Position numbers and translations under genes: made by a program. Shown here piece after piece: positions 1-9,762 of a stretch of DNA of 23,590 nt. This DNA comes from Ignavibacteria bacterium (lineage in GTDB: Bacteria; Bacteroidota; Ignavibacteria; Tepidaquicellales; Tepidaquicellaceae): NCBI GenBank assembly GCA_016704345.1, contig JADJAH010000007.1, forward strand, positions 1-23,590, read 5' to 3'. Each line of letters begins with the position of its first letter. Position 1 is the stretch's first letter. Below the pieces are notes generated by a model. That model was not told the DNA's origin and did not search any database. It saw nothing but the letters and a program-made list of their open reading frames with translations.

Positions 1-745
1 AGACGGGAAGCTTACACAAATATTATTTATCTACAACAGGTGATACTGACTAAGATTGGGCAATACAAAGGACCCATCGTTGTTCGGACTATCGATTAAT
101 CCCGTTAACAGAATATTTCAGAATTTCTGCAGCAGGCGGAGTTTATAAGATCCTTGTACAAACAGGAACTTCACAGCTTGTTGGAAATACCGGGAACACC
201 CCAACCCACGTTGCTTTCTCAAAGACCGGTGCTCTTCTATGGTTTGTCGGAAGTGCTGTAGTGACTATCAGCTAAGCTTTGTGAATGATACTCACTTCTG
301 GGCACAAGCTCTGTGATTGGGCAATCGGGAACCGGCTTCTCTTCTTTGCAGGAATCACTGGGGCTGCTACTTCACCGGAAGTTGTTAGAATTTATTCTAA
401 CGGAGAGACAGTGCTCGATTCATACTTGCTAATGCAAACTTTCCAAATCCATTTAACCCGGTAACATCTATTATTTATGATCTCAAAACATCGGGCACCG
501 TTAATCTTACTGTATATGATGCATTCAAAGAGAATATGGAAACACTTGTAAACCAGCATCACCAAGCTGGAAGCTACAGATACGTGGTCGATGCAGCAGA
601 CTTTGCAAGGCGTTTATTTTTACTCACTGAACTCCAATGAGTTCTCTGATGTAAAAGAGAATGGTCTTGCTCAAGCAAGAAAAGAATCGAGTGGTAAGTT
701 CACAGCAGGTTGTCAGTCTGATGATTGGCAACCTGTCGGTTATTA
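1..745 (+). CDS. C-terminal part of a type IX secreted protein, frameshifted
   Basis: Three readable pieces in different frames join into one protein tail. Positions 111-275 read EYFRISAAGGVYKILVQTG and continue to a stop. Positions about 360-425 read ATSPEVVRIYSNGE. Positions 428-605 read ANFPNPFNPVTSIIYDL, followed by LTVYDAF, and after a shift near 607 GVYFYSLNSNEFSDVK. The NFPNPFNPVT start, central 'YD' strand and GVYFY end are the hallmarks of the Por secretion-system (type IX) C-terminal sorting domain, which directs export across the outer membrane. A further one-base shift near 650 would restore the usual VKRMVLLK ending; without it the frame runs to the stop near 745. The gene is cut by the left window edge and has at least four frame breaks, so the passenger domain and its function cannot be named. 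Confidence 0.6.
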
Positions 746-897
746 ACGTGAATCCATTTATTCTATCAGCCGGGTATATTTAGAATCATGGATTCGCAAG
801 TCAATCATGATCATCCTTGAATTGCCAAGATATCTTTCTGTATAGATTGGAACTTTTAGCAAAGGTGTTAATTAATAAAGTTTACATTAAAATACTG

Positions 898-2412
898 ATG
901 AGACATTTGATAAGCGGTATTCCTTCCCTTAATTGCAATAATAATATTTGTTAGATTCTACTTTGCTAATTGTCCGGGATGCAACCTGTTGGTAATTATC
1001 CAATCTGGCTGAGAGAGACAGTTCGGACAGGCAGACTGAGCAGACTTCCGGATTATTCTTCATCGGAATGTATAACGATAAGAAGAATTTTATTCCGCGT
1101 GGACAAGATATAGGTAAGATCAACAGAATAGAGGCTGATGAATCGCAGCTGATTCCATATCCCAATATCAATTTCTATTGAGTTCTCTGATGGAAGTGCC
1201 AATATCGTCCAAGAAATTCCAAGAAGATTGATATGGAGTGAAATCGTTTGCGACAAATCAACCAACAAGATACTTTCTGGTAATTAAAGGAGATGAGTAC
1301 AGTTCAACGATCCGATGATCTACAGGCAAAAGGAGGAGTTTACGAAATGACTTTTTAACAAGGAGACAACATATTCTTTGATACACTGCTTACAACAAAG
1401 AGAATAAGTCTTCACAAGGAAATTTATACTTATACTTTCGAGGACAATATAGGGTTTGAAGGATTTTCCGCGACAAGGATTTTTTCTGCACCCTTGACCT
1501 GGAGAATTTTCAAAAACAGATGGGCAATTTACAGACAGTACATATTTGTATATATATGACTGAGCTATTGACTTTGCCCAAAGCTTATTTCCTCACAAGG
1601 GAGCTTGAAATATCTTCTATAAGCGGACTTTATGCTATTGGTGATAAAATCTTGTTCGAAATCAACGATAAACACAAATGTGCCAAAATGTTCAGGTTGG
1701 ATTTTGATGAAGATCACAATGTAATTTCACCAGGCAGGAAACCCCTTGATCTTATTCTTCCGGGACATAAAGATACAGCCAACATTCCGGTAAGGCAGCC
1801 TGAGTCCATCACTGTTGACACGAAGGAGCATTCCTATGTGGCGATTGATCCATGGTTGAGTTTTTATAAGCCTGATCTTGCCCAAAGAAAAATTACTCTC
1901 GGATGAAAAAATCTTTTTAATTTCAAAAAGGAAGTGCTGTTGCCTTATAATTCCAGTAATGAATTCAAATGAAAAGCTACAGAAAAGAATTCAGTGGTTT
2001 GAAACAAGCTCAAGAAGACAGTTAGTCAACACTACAAAACGAAGTGGAGGAAACGTCTTATTGAAAGCGGCATCAACAAGAAGGGTTGGTGTCATAACAA
2101 TGCATATAACGGCAAGTGTTTTTATAAAACGATGATGAACCGGCCCACGGGGACACTATGGTGAAAAGTGGCTTGAAAAACTGCCGGAGAAAACCGCGAC
2201 TCTCAACATATAATCACAATTCAAATGAAGAGAATGCCGATGGACATCTTAAGAGAACCATTATGGGCAGGGAAGTAGTAGTTGCAGCCACAAACTGCAG
2301 ACCCTGACTTTGACCGTGGAAACAAGATCTTTTATGGCGAGTTCGACGGGGAAAGAAAGAAACGTGTACTTATTGAAGTAATCGAAGACCGAATTATTTT
2401 TTCAGTCCTTTA
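898..2412 (+). CDS. Probable secreted or lipoprotein-like protein, possibly beta-propeller, heavily frameshifted
   Basis: An ATG at 898 begins MRHLISGIPSL, and a shifted frame continues IAIIIF, resembling a signal peptide. Downstream, pieces read as protein in alternating frames: about 1060-1180 (FFIGMYNDKKNF, RIEADESQLIPYP), 1180-1285 (EFSDGSANIVQEIPRR), 1355-1555 (ITTKRISLHKE-like stretch, YTYTFEDNIGFEGFSA), 1556-1905 (a clean piece of about 115 codons with LYAIGDKILFEIN, FRLDFDEDHNV and PESITVDTKEHSYVAIDPW), and 2300-2412 (KIFYGEFDGERKKR). The repeated 'xYAIGDKILFEI / PESITVD' rhythm recalls SdiA-regulated or NHL-type propellers, but no family is certain. At least five frame breaks occur. 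Extents are approximate; it converges with the lipoprotein gene on the other strand. Confidence 0.4.
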
Positions 2413-2521
2413 ATGCCGAGTCAAGCTTTGTCCTCCTCGGTGCTTCCTGCAGATGACACCATCTTGAAATCTACTTCCTGGCGGAAGCTCAAATTCCGAA
2501 GTTGAATTTTTCTGACAACGC

Positions 2522-3093
2522 TTAGATATCTGTGGCAACTGCAAAGAAATCCGGCGACTTTATTCTGAGAATATGTTTCTTGCTTGCCACAATTGAGAAA
2601 ACATTGCTGCCTAGATCATGCATATGTCGTGCCGTGTTCCAGAATGTTCTCGCCACTCTTTAACACTCTTTCCTTTCCCAGAAGTTCTCTTCAAAAATCT
2701 TTGGGATCAGCAATAGTCTCGCCCGTCAGTTTTCTGCGTTGTTGTATCCGTTCATGGAGGTTTCTTGATTGACATCTTCTTGCCTGCTATCAGTATGATG
2801 CTGTATGCCGTATTACCTTTTTATATAAATGATAATTTAGACTTCATCCCCTTCACGTTTCCGAGTCTATTATCTGTTTGAGTTCCTTGCCGTTCCGCTT
2901 GATTGTCATTGTACCGTTTATTGCTCGTAATATTGAAGTAGTTGATACATTATCCCCGAGTTCTTTTGTTGATGTTGTTTTTCTTGTTTGGAGGTTGTGT
3001 ATCCGTTTGTGTCTTCTGTTCTTCCTTGCCGCAAGATGCTATGTATGCAAAGATCGTTACAAACAATAGTGCGCGTATTGTGAAGTGTGTCAT
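2522..3093 (-). CDS. Small lipoprotein, unknown function, frameshifted
   Basis: The ATG at 3093 opens MTHFTIRALLFVTIFAY followed by IASC: a short charged start, a hydrophobic stretch and a lipobox with Cys21, the classic type II signal peptide of a bacterial lipoprotein. After Cys21 comes a hydrophilic linker (GKEEQKTQTDTQPPNKK). The first frame stops at 2950. A shifted frame (ELGDNVSTTSILRAING, MTIKRNGKELKQII) runs to 2853. Further pieces read LTGETIADPKDF, ENFWERKE, LKSGENILEHGTTYA and finally SNVFSIVASKKHILRIK, ending at a stop at 2522. The total of about 190 codons is a plausible single gene. I do not recognise the family. The 3' half (2522-2850) is less certain than the signal peptide because both strands show protein-like stretches there. 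Confidence 0.5.
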
Positions 3094-3181
3094 TTGATTG
3101 TATATTTTTGTTTTGAACGAAACAGGATTTTACTCCTTGCCTATGAGCAAACCTGTTCAAAGAATTCTGATTTATGAAAAC

Positions 3182-3517
3182 TCAGTTTACAGCCGGTTCG
3201 AGATGTGCGTCGAGCTTCTGTATGATAGCGGATTTCGGTACTGCACCGACTATCTGATCTACAATCTTTCCGCCTTTAAAAATAAGAAGTGTTGGTATGC
3301 TTCTGATGCCAAATTTGGTTGCGACCATTTGATTGTTGTCAACATCAAGCTTTCCTACTTTTACCTTACCCTGATAATCATTTGCAATCTCTTCTACAGT
3401 CGGAGCAATTAGTTTGCACGGGCCGCACCATACTGCCCAGAAATCTATCAGTACAGGTATTTCTGAATTCACTACTTCGTTCTCAAAGTTAGCGTCGGTT
3501 ATTTCTATTGTTGCCAT
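3182..3517 (-). CDS. trxA: Thioredoxin
   Basis: Intact 111-residue thioredoxin, the usual size of about 105-110. The redox-active WCGPCK motif lies at residues 30-35 with catalytic Cys31 and Cys34. The buried Asp25 (PVLIDFWA) and the cis-proline Pro75 (RSIPTL) are both present, as is the closing KGGKIVDQIVGAVPK strand-turn-helix. It is a cytoplasmic disulfide reductase that takes electrons from thioredoxin reductase and passes them to ribonucleotide reductase, peroxiredoxins and other targets. It lies 84 bases downstream of dnaE on the same strand, so cotranscription with dnaE is possible. A peroxiredoxin further upstream at 7927-8565 may be one of its partners, though 1-Cys enzymes often use other reductants. 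No frame break is seen. Confidence 0.97.
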   Translation of the reverse strand: MATIEITDANFENEVVNSEIPVLIDFWAVWCGPCKLIAPTVEEIANDYQGKVKVGKLDVDNNQMVATKFGIRSIPTLLIFKGGKIVDQIVGAVPKSAIIQKLDAHLEPAVN

Positions 3518-3601
3518 GTATTGGTCCTTTCGGTTTATTGAATTATCTGAATTGGAAATATTGGTTAGTTCAAAGTCAAATTATTTTCTCCAACTATATT
3601 T

Positions 3602-6600
3602 TCAAGTTGAAATTAACTCCTTGGATGCTCTTACTTTATACTCCTTTGAAATGAAAGTCTTTACGCTTCCGTTATCCCGCAATGCAAAAAAAATCTTAGT
3701 GGTTCCCGGATGCTGTTCTACAAGTTCTTTGATCTGATGAAGATCACGGATATCTTTCAAATTACCGTTGATGTTTATTACAAGATTCTTCGCATACATT
3801 TCCAATGAATCCGTCTATTGGATAGATCTCCTCCACAGTCAGCTTTAGTTTATCACCGTTCTCTTCAGGAACACCCCGAACTCCGACAAGCTTGTCGTTT
3901 TCAAATAAATGCTGCTTTGTTTCAAACAATTTGCCGAATGCCACACACTCGCCGGATCCATATAAATCAATTAAATTGAACACAACAAATTTATTACCCT
4001 TCTTGGACAATTTGATCTGCACGTCACTTATCACTCCGCACATTGTGGCTGTCTTCACTCTGTTGAAATCGATCTCAGCGGGATCTTCACCGAATGACAG
4101 GTCAATCAGATTTATAAGTTCCTTTTCATAAATTGCCAGCGGATGACCGGTGATGTAAAAACCTATCGCAGCTTTTTCTTTATTGTACTTTTCGCTTTCA
4201 GGAAATTCAGGATAATTCTGAATTATAGAGTTGTCATCATTTGATGAGCTGTCACTCGAGCCGAACAGGCCTTCCTGTCCTCTTGCTTCATGCGTCTGTC
4301 CGTACCTTTGTGCATAAAGTGGCTCTTTCCATGTTGAGAAAAAGTTTGTTCCTGTTAGATTCTATCGAATCAAATGCTCCCGCAAATATAAGGCTTTCAA
4401 TTGCTTTCTTGTTTACAAGCCGCAGGTCAACTCTCTTGAGAAAATCTATGAAGCTCTTAAATTGTCCGTCCTTTTCACGCTCATCAATGATACTTTGTGA
4501 AGCCTTCTCTCCGACATTCTTAATAGCGCTTAGTCCGTAGATTATCGCTCCGCCGGCTGAAGGATCTTCATAATACTTTAACAGTGAATCCCATCATGCT
4601 TTCGTTTACGTCCGGTGCGCGAAGCGATGTCTTCATCTTTCGGCATTCATTAGCTAACTGCTGAAGCTCCGTTTCATCATCTTTTCTGCATTCCATTGAT
4701 GTTGCGAGAAACTCAAGCGGGTAATGGGTTTTGAGATATGCCGTATAAAATGCAAGAACTGAATATGCAACTCCGTGCGATTTGTTAAACCCATAATCTG
4801 CAAAGTCGAGTATCAAATCAAAAATCTCTGAAGCCGTCTTCTTCTGCACATTATTCTCAATCGCGCCTTTGATAAATTCTTCCTTTATCTGCACCATCTT
4901 TTCCTTGATCTTTTTTCCCATGGCCTTTCTCATAATGTCTGCCTGTGCAAGTGAGAAGCCTGCAATGTCACGCGATCTGCATAACCTGCTCCTGATAAAC
5001 TATGATGCCGTAAGTCTCTTTAAGCGTTGACTCCATCAACGGATGAATATATGTGATGGGTTTCTTGCCGTTGCGCTTATCGATGAAATCAGGAATTAAC
5101 TTCATCGGACCCGGCCTGTAAAGAGCATTCATGGCGGCAAGGTCGTTGATGTTCTTCGGCTTTAGCTTTGCAAGGTATTCGCGCATCTTGCTTTTTGAGA
5201 ACTGGAAAATACCGACAGTCGAGCCTGACGAGAAAAGATCATAAGTCTTCGGATCATCGAGCGGAATTTTCTCAGTGGTAAGATCAGTCCCGTTTCTTGA
5301 ATTAACAAGTTTGAGAGTCTTTCCTATTACTTTGAGTTCTTTGAGCCCAAGAAAATCTATCTTGATAAGTCCGGCATCTTCAAGCTGATTCATGTCGTAT
5401 TGTGTGCAAAAGACATTGTCCTCACCGGTGACTTTCGACAGTGGAACATAGTCAGTTACATTGCCCGGTGCAATCACCAGACCTGATGCATGAATGGATG
5501 AATTCTTATTGAGGTTCTGAAGTACAAGGCAGATGTCATACAAACGTTTCTTCTCTTCTTTGAAAATCGCATCGCCTGTCTTGAAATAGTTCTTGAAGTC
5601 CTGCTCTTCCTTCATACACTCCTCAAGCTTCTTCACTTTGCCAAATAGAATCGGGATTGTCTTTGTTAGATCATTGATCTCCTGAAAAGGAAAATTCAAA
5701 ACACGCCCAACATCTTTCAGAACTCCGCGCGGAGCAAGTTTATTAAATGTAACAATCTGTGCAACAGAATCTTCGCCGTATTTTTCTTTAGCGTACTGAA
5801 TCACTTCATCCCGCCTGTCATCCTGAAAATCAATGTCAATATCAGGCATCGACACACGCTCAGGATTCAGGAACCTTTCGAACAGCAGATCATACTCGAG
5901 CGGATTTACATCGGTAATTCCAACGCAATAGCAGACAAGGCTTCCTGCTGCGCTTCCTCTTCCCGGTCCCACAAGTATTCCCTTGCTTCGAGCATAGCTG
6001 ATGAAATCCTGAACGATAAGGAAGTAGCCGGAGAAGTTCATCTTTTCGATTACTTCAAGTTCATAGTTTAGACGATCCTCTGCATTGTCCGGAATCTTAT
6101 CAAATCTTTGTTTCAATCCTTCGAAGGAAAGTTTGCGAAGATATTCATTGTAACTCTTTACTTTCTTTTCTTCTTCAGGTATAACAAAATTTGGCATGTG
6201 GTTAACCGAAGTGTCAAGTTCCAGATTGCATTTTTCAGTCACTTCCCAAGTAGAAATAATTGCCTCAGGAAAATCACGAAAGAGTTTGCACATTTCTTCT
6301 GAAGACTTGAAATAGATCTGATCGGTTCCATACCGAAGATTAGTCAGAATGTCAGATGCATCACCGTTGCGGAAATTCTTGTTTGATTGCTTCGCGCTTA
6401 TGTTTAGGTAGATGTTGTGAGCGATCGCATGTTCTTTCTTGATATAGTGAACGTCATTCGTTGCAATCAGCTTTATACCAAACTTCTTGGCAAGGCCGGG
6501 CATTTCTTTCATCACTTTCTTTTCAGCATCTATGCCGTGATCCTGAATCTCAAGATAGAAATCATCACCGAAGATGTCTTTGTAAACGCCTGTCATCTTC

Positions 6601-7190
6601 TCGGCAGTCTTCATATCGCCGCGAGTGATGTAACAAGATATCACTCCGCCTGCGCAGGCAGATGTTGCAACTAATCCTTCATGATATTGACTAAGCACAT
6701 CAAGGTCGATCCTCGGCTTATAGTAGTATCCTTCGGTATGTCCGATGGATGTCAGCTTTATAAGATTTCTGTAACCAATCTCATCTTTGGCAAGCAATAT
6801 AAGGTGTGCATAGTTGATGTTTGCTGAAGCGAGACCATCAGAATTCTCCGGTGCATCGTCTTCAAAATCTTCGGCAGTTCTTGTGTTAGATCTTTTGTTC
6901 CTGTCGAATCTTGTACCTGACTGAGCAACGTAAACTTCGCACCCGATGATCGGCTTAATATTCTTCTGTTTTGCTTTCTTGTAAAAATCCATAACGCCGT
7001 ACATCACCCCGTGATCGGTGAGAGCGACCGCAGGCATGTTGAATTCTGCAGCAGCAGCATTGACGAGCCCGTCTATTGTTGAGATTGCATCAAGCAGTGA
7101 GTAGTGACTGTGATTATGTAAATGTATGAATTCCAATGTATATGAAATGCGGTTACGATTAATTGAAGAATGGAATTGGATCTGTTGCAA
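3602..7190 (-). CDS. dnaE: DNA polymerase III alpha subunit, frameshifted
   Basis: Replicative polymerase subunit. The largest piece (7190-4968, 740 codons) carries the PHP domain (HLHNHSHYSLLDA near residue 23, TDHGVMYG near 59), the catalytic MPDIDIDF at 448-455 and the third catalytic Asp in IKIDFLGL (Asp612). It breaks after VYQEQVMQIA. The next frame (about 4970-4568) resumes DIAGFSLAQADIMRKAMGKK and the fingers/tandem HhH region, and another (from about 4560) continues KNVGEKASQSIIDE. After a break near 4320 comes QEGLFGSSD and YITGHPLAIYEKEL, then the OB-fold (VISDVQIKLSKKGNKFVVFN). The last piece (3805-3602) is the C-terminal domain (KELVEQHPGTTKIFF). Joined, it is about 1195 residues, normal for DnaE. 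The family start is at EFIHLHNHS, so the true start may be TTG at 7136, not ATG at 7190. The four breaks in an essential gene argue for sequence error. Confidence 0.95.
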
Positions 7191-7644
7191 GATAATTCTT
7201 TGAGCCGAGAAATTAAACTATGTTATTCCAGTGTCCGGGATTGATTGCATTCAATTCAGTTTTATGCTGCATAAACCTCATCTAAAATCAACAAAAATAA
7301 GTTATAAAATGCCTCAAATACTTGGGAAAATAGAAAAATGTGTCCGGGAAAAATGGCACTAGAAACCCTAATGCTGATTCATTTTTAAACTATTTATTTT
7401 TGTGATGATCAAAATTGATGGAAATAATGCAGGGAAAACTCAAAAAGAAATCTTTGACAATGCCATTCACTACCAATAAGTTTGAATAAGTTCTACTTTA
7501 CCTTTTATAGATGTCGAGTATGTCGGGCTCCCAAGGGCAAAATTTGTTAAGGGTCAACATAATGATCTTTGTCGATTGCCCGGGCATAGGTTCAAAGACA
7601 TTATTAGGTGGCAACAATGCAGAATAAATTTTAAACGATCATAA

Positions 7645-7673
7645 CAAAAAGCCGACACTCAACATGCCGGCTT
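7645..7673 (-). terminator. Rho-independent terminator
   Basis: Read on the - strand, AAGCCGGCA pairs with TGTCGGCTT (nine pairs, one G-T wobble) around a loop of about 7 nt, followed directly by TTTTTG. It sits about 250 bases downstream of the peroxiredoxin stop and before dnaE, so it most likely ends the peroxiredoxin transcript. Confidence 0.65.
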
Positions 7674-7681
7674 CACATAGA

Positions 7682-7712
7682 AAGCAGTCTCTGCCGAGGG
7701 TCGAGACTGCTT
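7682..7712. terminator. Perfect 10-bp hairpin, terminator-like
   Basis: AAGCAGTCTC (7682-7691) and GAGACTGCTT (7703-7712) are exact reverse complements around an 11-nt loop. Neither side has a long T-run, so its role as a terminator is uncertain. It lies 8 bases from the terminator at 7645-7673, so the two may act in series on the peroxiredoxin mRNA 3' end. Confidence 0.45.
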
Positions 7713-7880
7713 CTTTGAAATTAGGAATTAAGAATTAGGAATTTAGAATTTGAAACCCACAGTAGAGTTTTGACATCCCATATTCCTCAAAGTTCTTCCT
7801 GAGAAACAGCTTCGCACCAATTTCCCACTTTTCCCGAAGGGACGGCTTCGCCGCAATTTTCAATTCCCACTTTCCGCTTT

Positions 7881-7926
7881 TAATTCTTAATTCTTAATTC
7901 TTAATTCTTAATTCTTAATTCTTAAT
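7881..7926. repeat. Tandem 7-nt repeat (TAATTCT) x6
   Basis: Six consecutive exact copies of TAATTCT plus a variant seventh end two bases before the peroxiredoxin stop codon. A looser inverted version (AATTAGGAATTAAGAATTAGG-type) lies at about 7715-7755, so the intervening 130 bases are flanked by inverted AT-rich arrays. A seven-base period is prone to slippage, and copy number is likely to vary between isolates. Confidence 0.85.
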
Positions 7927-8565
7927 TTACTTATTGGGCTGTGGAGTCAATCTCAAGTATGGCTTTACTGTCTTGAAACCCTTCGGAAACTTCTTTGCTG
8001 CATCTTCATCATTTATAGAATTTGAAATAATGCAATCATCTCCATCTTTCCAATTAACGGGAGTGGCAACTGAATAATTGGTAGTCAATTGAAGAGAGTC
8101 AATTGCTCTGAGGATCTCATAGAAATCTCTTCCGGTTGAAGCAGGATAGGTGAGTGTAAGTTTGATTTTCTTGTCAGGACCAATCACAAAAACGGATCTT
8201 ACAGTTAATTTGTCATCTGCATTCGGGTGGATCATATCATAGAGATTAGCCACATACTTATCTTCATCAGCTATCATTGGAAAATTCATGGTTGTGTTTT
8301 GAGTCTCATTTATGTCTTTGATCCACTCATTATGGGATTCAAGGTCATCAACGCTTAAGCCTATGACTCTAACATTTCTCTTATCAAATTCATCCTTGAG
8401 TTTTGAAACCATGCCCAGTCCGGTTGTGCATACAGGTGTAAAATCTGCGGGGTGAGAGAAAATCACTCCCCATTTTTCTCCAAGCCATTCATGAAACATA
8501 AATTCACCTTCGGTTGTCTTCGCCAGGAAATTTGGCGCCGTATCTCCAAGTCTTAACGCTGCCAT
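7927..8565 (-). CDS. 1-Cys peroxiredoxin (Prx6/AhpC-TSA family)
   Basis: Intact 212-residue peroxiredoxin that reduces hydrogen peroxide and alkyl hydroperoxides in the cytoplasm. The peroxidatic site reads SHPADFTPVCTTGLG, with Cys46 in the PxxxT/SxxC context (Pro39, Thr43). The resolving-Cys VCP motif of 2-Cys enzymes is absent. The long C-terminal arm (NYSVATPVNWKDGDDCII and FPKGFKTVKPYLR) is diagnostic of the Prx6-like 1-Cys class, whose members are 210-225 residues. The start is chosen because MAALRLGDTAPNF matches the family N-terminus. The upstream 60 bases are AT-rich with no clear Shine-Dalgarno, as is usual in this phylum. It appears monocistronic with terminator hairpins downstream. 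Confidence 0.95.
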   Translation of the reverse strand: MAALRLGDTAPNFLAKTTEGEFMFHEWLGEKWGVIFSHPADFTPVCTTGLGMVSKLKDEFDKRNVRVIGLSVDDLESHNEWIKDINETQNTTMNFPMIADEDKYVANLYDMIHPNADDKLTVRSVFVIGPDKKIKLTLTYPASTGRDFYEILRAIDSLQLTTNYSVATPVNWKDGDDCIISNSINDEDAAKKFPKGFKTVKPYLRLTPQPNK

Positions 8566-8670
8566 TTTATTTTGTTTTTATTATTTATGAAATTTTGTCT
8601 AATTAACTTAAGGAAATGCCTCTCTTATAGAAATGGATTTTTATCAGTACGCCTCAGGATGTAACTAGAA

Positions 8671-8709
8671 ATGAAAATGCCCACAAGACTCTCGTCATTG
8701 CAGGCATTT
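8671..8709 (-). terminator. Putative terminator after the choice-of-anchor V protein
   Basis: On the - strand AAATGCC pairs with GGCATTT across a loop of about 21 nt and is followed by TTCATTTC. It lies about 30 bases past the stop at 8736. The loop is long and the T-run is interrupted, so confidence is moderate. Confidence 0.45.
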
Positions 8710-8735
8710 CGCTCAGGAATAATGGAGCGTCAAAT

Positions 8736-9540
8736 TTATTTTATCAGAGTGAGCTTCTTAATATCTTTGCTGTTTCCGGAAACGAGCTTGTAAAAATAAA
8801 TGCCGCTTGGAAAACCGGCTGCATTCCACTTCACTGAATATATTCCGGCAGGCAGAACATCATTAACAAGAGTTGCAACTACTCTTCCGGTTATGTCTGT
8901 GATCTCAAGTGATGTGGTGCTCTTGCTTACTAGAGAACTTTATGTTTGTCTCGGGATTAAACGGGTTTGGATAATTCTGACTCAAAGCAAACTCAATTGG
9001 TGTTCCGAGAGCTGGAGTAATTCCTGTGGCTGTTCTTACAACTACTCTTCTATTTGAGGCAAAGTTCCAGCTGTCACCGGAATTCTCGTCATCAAAATTC
9101 ACACTGTTTCCATTTGCAAAGATTGTATCAAGTCCGTTGCATTTGGCGCCTATATGTAAATCCAAATGTTACATTGCCTCCGGAGGAGCTTTTGGTGAAA
9201 CATGTGTTAGCTCTCCGCTTTGAATTCGTAATGAATTGTCTGCATTAGCAAGAATGCCGCTTCGAGTGGCAATGTTTGTGCCTGCTCTGACCAACGGTCC
9301 TCCGTTAATTACCAGTGAATAATTTACGGTTTGTCCCGCAGTAACCGTATCAGGTCCTATCCATTGTACGTTGACACCGGAAGTCGGGTTGTCTCCGTGA
9401 CAGGTGCAGCCGGGATCACCGCTCTTTTTTGTCCTCCCTGTGATTCCGGTTGATCTGGAGTATGCAGAATATGTTATTCCCAAAATCAATACAAAGTAAA
9501 TTGCGATTGATACTCTTTGTAAATTAATGTGCTTCTTCAT
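8736..9540 (-). CDS. Secreted choice-of-anchor V-like protein with type IX sorting domain, frameshifted
   Basis: Begins MKKHINLQRVSIAIYFVLIL, a Sec signal peptide ending near residue 29. The mature N-terminus has KSGDPGCTCHGDNPTSGV, like the Cys/His start of choice-of-anchor V domains, then strands WIGPDTVTAGQTVNYSLVI and the conserved VTFWIYIGAKCNG / SGDSWNF region. It ends with SQNYPNPFNPETNIKF, ITDITGRVVATL and AAGFPSGIYFYKLVS, a type IX sorting domain, so the protein is probably exported and surface attached. There are three breaks: near 9170 a missing A and a missing T in two close homopolymers, and near 8930. With these repaired, the length is about 268 residues. The ligand and role are unknown. 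Confidence 0.85.
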
Positions 9541-9762
9541 ATGACAATATTGTTAGTTGATTAATTTTTATACAAAGATATAATGATAGAATTCTTTTGG
9601 AAAACCGGAATAAACAGATTTGTAGGATTCAAGAGTGCCATAAACAAAAGATCCGATTGCTTCCTGCGTCAATTGACTTCAGAAAACAATCGAATCAATT
9701 TGGTTTGAATTCAGGGGTGTCTTATTCAGACAGTCGAAATATCCACATCTGAAATTTGAAAA

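Larger units (their letters stand above)
7191..7926. other. Intergenic region between peroxiredoxin and dnaE
   Basis: There is no convincing gene in these 736 bases. The part 7191-7640 holds only short open stretches; one at 7408-7480 (+) reads MIKIDGNNAGKTQ, superficially P-loop-like but one residue short of a Walker A motif. From 7645 on there are two strong hairpins and an AT-rich 7-nt repeat block, listed separately. The dnaE promoter should lie within about 100 bases of 7190, but I see no clear Bacteroidota-type promoter boxes there. Confidence 0.6.

Noticed and set aside
929..1268. Two - strand open frames of 71-80 codons
   Set aside because: The + strand of the same stretch reads as a more protein-like sequence (FFIGMYNDKKNFIPRG, EFSDGSANIVQEIP) continuous with the downstream gene.
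4960..4980. Programmed frameshift in dnaE
   Set aside because: There is no slippery heptamer or stem at the break, and dnaE has three further breaks of different character; error is simpler.
7408..7480. Walker A-like MIKIDGNNAGKTQ on the + strand
   Set aside because: The spacing is GxxxGKT, one residue short of GxxxxGKT, and the frame stops after 24 codons with no other kinase or GTPase motif.
8800..9248. + strand open frames opposite the choice-of-anchor V gene
   Set aside because: They are antisense to a clear type IX sorting domain and secreted protein; no motif supports them.
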